Under the pieces are notes generated by a model. That model saw nothing but the letters and a program-made list of their open reading frames with translations, made no database searches and was not told the origin of the DNA. A program made the translations under genes and the position numbers. This document shows, in pieces, positions 1 to 4,439 of a DNA stretch of 6,791 bases. Every line of letters starts with the position of its first letter. Positions within the stretch are counted from its first letter, which is position 1. The stretch lies in assembly GCA_003486705.1 (NCBI GenBank), contig DNGE01000007.1:1-6791 (forward strand), read 5' to 3'. Source of the stretch: Bacillota bacterium (GTDB lineage Bacteria; Bacillota_I; Bacilli_A; MOL361; Turicibacteraceae).

Positions 1-12
1 CTTTTTTATTAT

Positions 13-960
13 TTATTTTGAAATAGCTGTTTCAATTTCTTCAACCATTTTCATTGTTGATGTAAATCCACCTGATACTGTGTACCAAACAACAGCATCT
101 AAATAAACGATTTGATCATTTTTATAAGCATCTGTTGATTGAATTAACTCGTTATTTAATGTAGCTTCAGCTTCAGCAGATCCACTAACAACAGCACTGC
201 GATCTACAACAAATAAATAATCAGGGTTCACATCAGCTACGTACTCAAATGATACTTTTTGACCATGAGTTGAAACTTCAATTGTATCATCCGCTGCAGC
301 AAATCCTAATGAATTGTGGATAATTCCAAAACGTGACTCTGCTCCATAAGCTGAAATTTCACCTTCGTTTGATAAGACGATTAAAGCATTTTGATTTAAT
401 GCTTCTACTTTTTCTTTAACTGCTAAGACTTGAGTTTCGACTTTCTCTAACTCAGCTGCAACAGCGTCTTCTTTTTCAAAGATTTCACCTAACAACGTCA
501 TGTTTTCTTTAAATGACTCTAAATAATTGTTGTTATCAATCGTAACATATAACGTAGGTGCAATTTCAGATAAGTCTTCGTAATAATCAGCTTGACGTCC
601 TGAGATAATAATTAAATCTGGTTGTGCAGCATAAATCGCTTCTAAATCTGGCTCTTTTATACCTCCAACATTCACAACTTCATCCGTATTATATTGTTCT
701 AAATACGTAGGTAAAGATGACTTTGGTACACCTGCAACAGGTACTTCTAAATAATCAAGTGCATCTAATACACCTAAATCAAAGACTAATACAGTTTCTG
801 GATTTTTCTCAATTGTTGTTTCTCCTAAAGTATGTGTTACAACGACTGTTTCAACGTCTTCACCAACCGACTTTGCTTCAGGTTTTACAATTGCAGCTAA
901 TGCTACTAAACCAACTAAAACAACAACAATAATACTTAATAACTTTGCATTTTTACTCAT
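13..960 (-). CDS. yclQ: Ferric-catecholate siderophore substrate-binding protein (YclQ/CeuE-like)
   Basis: Extracellular receptor of the ABC importer encoded by the genes before it; it should capture a ferric siderophore and deliver it to the two permeases. 315 aa. Residues 7-25 are one hydrophobic helix, followed by a two-lobed periplasmic-binding-protein fold of the FepB/CeuE class (VLVFDLGVLDALD at 57-69, PDLIIISGRQ at 114-123, long linking helix about 150-190). Recalled resemblance to B. subtilis YclQ is high along the whole length. The CeuE ligand residues are recognisable with the right spacing: R122, R210, R254 (catecholate contacts), H232 and Y293 (iron ligands). Odd point: there is no Cys anywhere, so no lipobox; the N-terminal helix must act as an anchor or an ordinary signal peptide. 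Start: an in-frame GTG at 969 lies inside the Shine-Dalgarno sequence, so ATG at 960 is preferred. It follows the ATPase gene by 76 bases. Petrobactin as the exact ligand is inference. Confidence 0.93.
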   Translation of the reverse strand: MSKNAKLLSIIVVVLVGLVALAAIVKPEAKSVGEDVETVVVTHTLGETTIEKNPETVLVFDLGVLDALDYLEVPVAGVPKSSLPTYLEQYNTDEVVNVGGIKEPDLEAIYAAQPDLIIISGRQADYYEDLSEIAPTLYVTIDNNNYLESFKENMTLLGEIFEKEDAVAAELEKVETQVLAVKEKVEALNQNALIVLSNEGEISAYGAESRFGIIHNSLGFAAADDTIEVSTHGQKVSFEYVADVNPDYLFVVDRSAVVSGSAEAEATLNNELIQSTDAYKNDQIVYLDAVVWYTVSGGFTSTMKMVEEIETAISK

Positions 961-966
961 ATCTTT

Positions 967-973
967 CACCTCT
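967..973 (-). promoter_or_regulatory. Ribosome binding site of the yclQ-like gene
   Basis: Minus-strand AGAGGTG, 6 bases before ATG at 960. The alternative in-frame GTG start (967-969) is part of this motif, which argues against the longer reading. Confidence 0.7.
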
Positions 974-1036
974 ATTATATTTTTTTTAAAGACTAACCCA
1001 TTACTTCATTAGGCGAATCTTTTCGATTTTACTCTT

Positions 1037-1792
1037 TTAATAATACACGCAAACTTTTTTACCATTTAAATCTTGGATTTCAAACGCCATTTCATAAATT
1101 GACTCAAGCACATCCTTTTGAATGATTTCATCAACGGGTCCCGATGCCATGACTTCCCCATTTTTTAAAGCAACGATTTCATCTGAGTAGCTTGAAGCAA
1201 AGTTAATATCATGAATAACTAAAACGACTGTTTTTCCTAATTCATCGGTAATCTTTCGTAAAAGTTTCATAATTTGTACACTGTGCTTCATGTCCAAGTT
1301 ATTCAATGGTTCATCTAAGAAAATATACTCTGTGTCTTGCGCTAAAATCATCGCAATAAACGCGCGTTGATTTTGTCCACCACTTAACTCATCTAAATAA
1401 CGATCTTGAAGTGGCTTTAATTCCATATAATCTAAAGCTGTCTCAATTTTTTCATTATCTATTTCTGTTAAGTTATTTCCACTGTGTGGAAATCGTCCAA
1501 ACGCTACTAAATCACGTACGGTTAAACGAACTGATAAATGATTACTTTGCTTTAAAATAGCTAATACTTTTGATAACTCGTTCGATTTCCATTCAGATAA
1601 TTTTTTCCCTTGAATGACAACTTCACCCTCGTCTGCTTTCATTAAGCGACTCATCATCGAAAGAACAGTACTTTTACCAGCTCCATTTGGTCCAATAAAC
1701 GAGGTAATCTTACCTTCTGAAATTTGTAATGAAACGTTTTGAACCACTTTTTTTGCCCCATATGACTTTGATAAATTTGAAACTGTAATCAT
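1037..1792 (-). CDS. yclP: Iron-siderophore ABC transporter ATPase (YclP-like)
   Basis: Cytoplasmic ATPase that powers the siderophore importer, working as a dimer under the two permeases. 251 aa, normal for the FecE/FepC class. All ABC motifs are visible: Walker A GPNGAGKST (34-42), Q-loop Q82, signature LSGGQNQRA (136-144), Walker B YIFLDEP (156-162) with catalytic E161, D-loop NNLDM (164-168) and switch H194. No key residue is missing, so it should be active. The start is firm: AAGGAGG (1800-1806) lies 7 bases upstream, inside the end of the upstream permease gene, and the ATGA overlap shares 4 bases with that gene's stop, indicating translational coupling. Assignment to yclP rather than another FecE-type ATPase rests on gene order and the YclQ-like partner. 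Confidence 0.95.
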   Translation of the reverse strand: MITVSNLSKSYGAKKVVQNVSLQISEGKITSFIGPNGAGKSTVLSMMSRLMKADEGEVVIQGKKLSEWKSNELSKVLAILKQSNHLSVRLTVRDLVAFGRFPHSGNNLTEIDNEKIETALDYMELKPLQDRYLDELSGGQNQRAFIAMILAQDTEYIFLDEPLNNLDMKHSVQIMKLLRKITDELGKTVVLVIHDINFASSYSDEIVALKNGEVMASGPVDEIIQKDVLESIYEMAFEIQDLNGKKVCVYY

Positions 1793-2739
1793 AAACGTTC
1801 CTCCTTAAGTAATAAGTAAATAAAGTAAGCACCACCAACAAAGTTAATGACAACACTTATAGTTGTACTAAAATAAAAAACACGTTCAATTAAAACTTGC
1901 CCACCGACTAAAGCAATCGTACTAATTAAAATAGATGTACTCATTAACTTAGCATGGCGATGATCATTCATTAAGGCATGTGCTAAATTGACAACTAATA
2001 AACCTAAAAATGTAATTGACCCTACTAATGCCGTTGGAATTGCAATTAAAAGTGCAACGACTTTTAATAATCGTTTAACGACTTTATCATAATCAAGTCC
2101 TAAATTAATAGCATGCTCACGCCCAAGTGCTAAAACATCTAAATTTTGCAAATCATTCAACACATAAATAAGTGTTGCGGCCATTATGACAATTGAAATA
2201 ATTAATAGACTATCACTGACTGAATTGAAACTTGCAAATGTTTTATCTTGTACATATAAAAACTCATTCGGATCAAGAACTTGCTGCATAAATGATGATA
2301 AACTTTGAAACAGCGTTCCAAATACCATTCCGACTAATAATAAGTAGAATATATTTTGACGCTCATTACTAAATAAGAATTTATATAACAGTAAGGAGAA
2401 CCCTACCATCGCACCTAAAGAAATGACGTAATTTACATTTGGACCAAGTGCGTTTAATACTGTTGAACCAAACAGAAATACGATGGCTGTTTGAAGTAAG
2501 GTAAATAATGAATCCAGCCCGATAATACTTGGTGTTAAGATTCGATTATTTGCCAATGTTTGAAAGATAAGAGTTGAGACTGAAATCCCAACACATGTTA
2601 ATAAGATAGCTAACAATTTAGGAATTCTCTTTGAAATGACATAAGCTGCTGTCGCTGGATTTAAACTACCAAATAAATAGATTAAACACGAGATAAGAGC
2701 AAGTACTGCAATGATTAAACCAATTTGACGTTTACGCAT
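1789..2739 (-). CDS. yclO: Iron-siderophore ABC transporter permease, second subunit (YclO-like)
   Basis: Integral membrane half of the siderophore channel, BtuCD/FecCD class, paired with the permease encoded just upstream. 316 aa and strongly hydrophobic throughout, compatible with the 9-10 helices usual for the family. Family landmarks: KRIPKL (37-42), a segment FQTLANNRILTPSIIG (59-74), the ATPase-coupling stretch GREHAINLGL (206-215) and GSITFLGLLVVNLAH (240-254). In the last motif the Pro usual in FecCD permeases is absent (VVNLAH), which I believe is a feature of the FatC/CeuC/YclO branch. Start ATG at 2739 has AGGAGG (2747-2752) 7 bases upstream. The first 8 bases overlap the end of the preceding permease gene, and the stop overlaps the ATPase start by 4 bases. 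Two different permease genes imply a heterodimeric channel. Confidence 0.94.
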   Translation of the reverse strand: MRKRQIGLIIAVLALISCLIYLFGSLNPATAAYVISKRIPKLLAILLTCVGISVSTLIFQTLANNRILTPSIIGLDSLFTLLQTAIVFLFGSTVLNALGPNVNYVISLGAMVGFSLLLYKFLFSNERQNIFYLLLVGMVFGTLFQSLSSFMQQVLDPNEFLYVQDKTFASFNSVSDSLLIISIVIMAATLIYVLNDLQNLDVLALGREHAINLGLDYDKVVKRLLKVVALLIAIPTALVGSITFLGLLVVNLAHALMNDHRHAKLMSTSILISTIALVGGQVLIERVFYFSTTISVVINFVGGAYFIYLLLKEERL

Positions 2740-3682
2740 GTTTAGCCCTCCTCATAATTAAGAATAAGAAAATAATACTTCCTACAATTCCAACCGTTAA
2801 ACTGATTGAAACTTCATAAGGATATATAATTAAGCGGCTAAATAAGTCGCATACGAGTAAGAAAATAGCTCCGAGTAACGCCGTATGTCCTAAACTATTT
2901 TTTAAGTTATCACCTGCATAAATTGAGACGATGTTTGGAATAATAATCCCGATAAATGGAATTGTTCCAATCGTTACCACAATAACAGCCGATATTAATG
3001 ACACAATAGTCAGTCCAATGTTTACAATTGTTTGATGATTTAACCCTAGATTTGTTGAGAAATCTTCACCCATTCCAGCAATCGTAAATTTACTTGCATA
3101 TAAGAATGCAATAATAACAAGCGGAATACATAGATATAACAATTCATAATTTCCTTTGATAACATTCGTAAAATTACCAACGGCCCATGATGAAATGTTT
3201 TGGACTAAATCTGATTGATAAGCAATAAATGTTGTAATTGACCCGACAACATTTCCAAGCATAATTCCGACCAATGGAATGACTAAAGCATTTTGAAATT
3301 TCATACGTTTAAGCAATCCCATAAATAAAAACGTTCCAAAAAGTGAAAATACAAAAGCTAATGCAATTTTTTGTCCCATTGTTGCACCTGCAAAAAAGAC
3401 CATTGCAATCAACATACCAAGCTTTGCAAAATCAACTGTTGCTGCCGTTGTAGGAGAGACAAATTTATTACGTGTTAATAACTGCATGATTAAACCACAA
3501 ATACTCATCCCTGTTCCCACCACAATTAAACTCATTAATCGTGGAATTCGACTCACAAGTAGTATAAATATTTGATCCACATCTTTTTGTAACAAAGCTG
3601 TAAGTGAAAGTTCTTGTACCCCGACAAAGATTGAGATAATAGAGACAATCATTAAAATTAAAACTAAGTACCTTTTCTTCAT
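2732..3682 (-). CDS. yclN: Iron-siderophore ABC transporter permease, first subunit (YclN-like)
   Basis: First gene of the siderophore-import operon; forms the membrane channel together with the YclO-like subunit. 316 aa, multi-spanning, FecCD class. Landmarks: SRIPRL (44-49), Q67/N72/P77 in the segment after the second helix, coupling stretch GMGEDFSTNLGL (203-214), IPFIGIIIPNIV (241-252) and the C-terminal YEVSISLTVGIVGSIIF helix (289-305). A longer reading from ATG at 3697 would add five residues (MRRGR), but that ATG touches the Shine-Dalgarno AGGAGG (3689-3694) and has no site of its own, so ATG at 3682 is chosen. The leader carries a Fur-type operator and an iron-controlled promoter (separate entries). 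Its stop overlaps the next gene by 8 bases. Confidence 0.94.
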   Translation of the reverse strand: MKKRYLVLILMIVSIISIFVGVQELSLTALLQKDVDQIFILLVSRIPRLMSLIVVGTGMSICGLIMQLLTRNKFVSPTTAATVDFAKLGMLIAMVFFAGATMGQKIALAFVFSLFGTFLFMGLLKRMKFQNALVIPLVGIMLGNVVGSITTFIAYQSDLVQNISSWAVGNFTNVIKGNYELLYLCIPLVIIAFLYASKFTIAGMGEDFSTNLGLNHQTIVNIGLTIVSLISAVIVVTIGTIPFIGIIIPNIVSIYAGDNLKNSLGHTALLGAIFLLVCDLFSRLIIYPYEVSISLTVGIVGSIIFLFLIMRRAKHA

Positions 3683-3686
3683 ACGT

Positions 3687-3694
3687 CCCCTCCT
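3687..3694 (-). promoter_or_regulatory. Ribosome binding site of the yclN-like gene
   Basis: Minus-strand AGGAGGGG; the AGGAGG core ends 6 bases before ATG at 3682. The competing upstream ATG (3695-3697) abuts this motif, so it cannot use it. This decides the start of the first operon gene. Confidence 0.85.
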
Positions 3695-3721
3695 CATATT
3701 TTCATTTTCTCAATTTATAAC

Positions 3722-3736
3722 TGATAATAAATATCA
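3722..3736 (-). promoter_or_regulatory. Fur box, downstream copy
   Basis: Reads TGATAAT-A-AATATCA on the plus strand, a 7-1-7 inverted repeat with one mismatch to the Fur-family pattern TGATAAT-N-ATTATCA. It lies about 6-20 bases after the predicted transcription start of the siderophore operon, where a bound repressor would block elongation or initiation. PerR and Zur boxes are related in form, but the iron-siderophore context favours Fur. Confidence 0.72.
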
Positions 3737-3748
3737 CTTGTTAATCCC

Positions 3749-3777
3749 ATTATAGTTGATAATAGTTATCAAGTAAA
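3749..3777 (-). promoter_or_regulatory. Sigma-A promoter of the siderophore transporter operon
   Basis: Minus strand: -35 TTTACT (3772-3777), 17-base spacer, perfect -10 TATAAT (3749-3754). Predicted start of transcription is near 3742, giving an approximately 60-base leader. The spacer is almost entirely the upstream Fur box, so repressor binding and polymerase binding should exclude each other. Confidence 0.75.
3756..3772 (-). promoter_or_regulatory. Fur box, upstream copy inside the promoter spacer
   Basis: TTGATAA-TAG-TTATCAA is a perfect inverted repeat of 7-base arms. In the 7-1-7 register it is TGATAAT-A-GTTATCA, one mismatch from the Fur consensus. It sits between the -35 and -10 of the operon promoter, the classic place for iron repression. 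Confidence 0.85.
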
Positions 3778-3820
3778 GAGGTTCATCAAAACTTTCTAGT
3801 ATTTTTTTCAAAATTTTAGT

Positions 3821-3867
3821 AAAAAAAGATACAGCACGTCTCATTCGACAACGTTGTATCTTTTTTT
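3821..3867. terminator. Bidirectional Rho-independent terminator in the divergent intergenic region
   Basis: Perfect 13-bp outer stem: AAAAAAAGATACA (3821-3833) with TGTATCTTTTTTT (3855-3867). A G-T and a C-G pair can extend it, and a small GTC/GAC inner stem (3838-3840 with 3847-3849) is possible. Each strand ends in a run of seven T. No annotated gene reads into it: the siderophore operon leaves to the left and the sulfatase gene starts far to the right. It probably ends a small minus-strand RNA or insulates the two units. Confidence 0.75.
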
Positions 3868-3913
3868 ATGGCTTTGTTAGACGGAAATGTTGAAATTAAA
3901 ATTTTGTTTTTGT
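3821..3913 (-). ncRNA. Candidate small RNA (promoter-to-terminator unit)
   Basis: On the minus strand a promoter-like sequence (3920-3947) would start RNA near 3913, and the strong hairpin at 3821-3867 would end it about 93 bases later. No convincing ORF with a ribosome binding site lies inside. The first half is A-rich and unstructured, the second half is the terminator hairpin, a layout common for small regulatory RNAs. This is inference from the two flanking signals only; no known RNA family is recognised. Confidence 0.22.
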
Positions 3914-3919
3914 TAAGTT

Positions 3920-3947
3920 ATTATAAAGCATACATTTTTTACTTCAA
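3920..3947 (-). promoter_or_regulatory. Minus-strand promoter-like sequence
   Basis: -35 TTGAAG (3942-3947), 16-base spacer, perfect -10 TATAAT (3920-3925). It points toward the hairpin at 3821-3867 and not toward any protein gene before it. The region is AT-rich, so a chance match is possible. Confidence 0.35.
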
Positions 3948-4008
3948 CTTCTAGATAGCACTAGTTAAAGTACTACCTGCACAATGGGCTAACACAACTT
4001 TTTAAATT

Positions 4009-4050
4009 TTAAGAATTTCTTAAGAATCTTATAAGCTATATCTTAAGATT
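4009..4050 (+). promoter_or_regulatory. Direct-repeat cluster resembling a response-regulator operator
   Basis: TTAAGAAT occurs at 4009-4016 and again at 4020-4027, exactly 11 bases apart. A degenerate copy ATAAGCTA follows at 4031 in the same 11-base phase, and TTAAGATT at 4043-4050. The palindrome TCTTAAGA appears twice (4018-4025, 4041-4048), 23 bases apart. Tandem sites about one helical turn apart just upstream of a -10 are typical of OmpR-family regulators. The identity of the regulator cannot be read from the sequence. Confidence 0.45.
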
Positions 4051-4057
4051 TGAACGG

Positions 4058-4063
4058 TATACT
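4058..4063 (+). promoter_or_regulatory. -10 element downstream of the TTAAGAAT repeats
   Basis: TATACT, one mismatch to the sigma-A -10, with no acceptable -35 hexamer 16-18 bases upstream; the repeat cluster occupies that place instead. This fits an activator-dependent promoter with a start near 4070, reading toward the small ORF and the sulfatase gene. Confidence 0.35.
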
Positions 4064-4127
4064 AACCTTATGCAAAATTAATCACAAGTTTTTAACTTTA
4101 ACATAACTTATCATTAGGTTTTTTTAT

Positions 4128-4149
4128 CTCCACTAATCAGGAGTTTTTT
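4128..4149 (+). other. Small hairpin with T-run covering a ribosome binding site
   Basis: CTCC (4128-4131) can pair with GGAG (4140-4143) across an 8-base loop, followed by six T. As a terminator the 4-bp stem is weak. The right arm is also the Shine-Dalgarno of the 24-codon ORF at 4152, so the pairing would mask that site. Confidence 0.3.
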
Positions 4150-4151
4150 CT

Positions 4152-4226
4152 ATGTCTACTCCAACATTTTTGTCTTTTAAAATTTCTAAACTTTACAATA
4201 CATATCTTTGTATCTATTTAATATAA
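4152..4226 (+). CDS. Possible small ORF, 24 codons, unknown function
   Basis: Not recognised. ATG at 4152 is preceded by AGGAG (4139-4143) with an 8-base gap, and the frame runs 24 codons to TAA at 4224-4226. The peptide begins MSTPTFLSFK and ends YLCIYLI: a basic middle and a hydrophobic end, so it could be a membrane-active or leader peptide. It lies after a candidate regulated promoter (-10 at 4058) and about 210 bases before the sulfatase gene. Coding is uncertain: short frames with a chance ribosome binding site occur in AT-rich DNA, and its composition is that of the surrounding non-coding DNA. Confidence 0.25.
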   Translation: MSTPTFLSFKISKLYNTYLCIYLI

Positions 4227-4338
4227 TCATAGTAATTCATTATGACATGCCAAAATCGGGATGAAATTAAAATTCTTATTGTATAAAAATCCTAATATTT
4301 CACCATTGTGAAAACGTTTAACATCCTGGAAGTCTTGA

Positions 4339-4368
4339 TTTAAATGGGTGGGGGAAGTACAATATACT
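4339..4368 (+). promoter_or_regulatory. Candidate proximal promoter of the sulfatase gene
   Basis: -35-like TTTAAA (4339-4344), 18-base spacer that includes a G-rich run, and -10 TATACT (4363-4368). Start of transcription would be near 4375, giving a leader of about 65 bases. An alternative -35 TTGATT (4335-4340) would be 22 bases away, too far. Confidence 0.35.
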
Positions 4369-4427
4369 GTAGCTTAATTAAGTTCATCAAGAATTGGAAT
4401 TATATAGAAAAATTATATATATATTAC

Positions 4428-4432
4428 GGGAG
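4428..4432 (+). promoter_or_regulatory. Ribosome binding site of the sulfatase gene
   Basis: GGGAG followed by 7 bases and ATG at 4440. It supports the shorter start; the in-frame ATG at 4344 has no comparable site at a usable distance. Confidence 0.75.
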
Positions 4433-4439
4433 TGAGAAA

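Noticed and set aside
717..932. A 71-codon plus-strand frame opposite the yclQ-like gene
   Set aside because: It lies wholly antisense to a strongly supported gene, is a Leu/Gln-rich low-complexity shadow and matches no family I know.
974..979. TATAAT on the minus strand in the yclP-yclQ gap, a possible internal promoter
   Set aside because: No -35 at 15-18 bases, and a start here would fall inside the ribosome binding site. The 76-base gap otherwise shows only weak pairings.
4222..4227. TATAAT as a plus-strand -10
   Set aside because: Best -35 at a 17-base spacer is TACATA, only three matches; it also overlaps the stop codon of the small ORF.
3891..4274. 13-base direct repeat TGAAATTAAAATT at 3891-3903 and 4262-4274
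   Set aside because: Only A/T-rich sequence with no matching flanks; expected by chance in DNA of this composition and no mobile-element features accompany it.
4309..4322. CcpA cre-like site TGAAAACGTTTAAC
   Set aside because: The left half and the CG centre fit, but the right end is shifted by one base, leaving two mismatches in conserved positions.
4394..4425. TTGGAA with TATATA repeats as a promoter just before the LtaS-like gene
   Set aside because: Transcription would start at or inside the ribosome binding site; the AT repeat is low complexity.
4344..4439. Longer N-terminus of the LtaS-like protein from ATG 4344
   Set aside because: No suitable ribosome binding site. The added 32 residues do not look like the family's N-terminus, while ATG 4440 has GGGAG at 7 bases.
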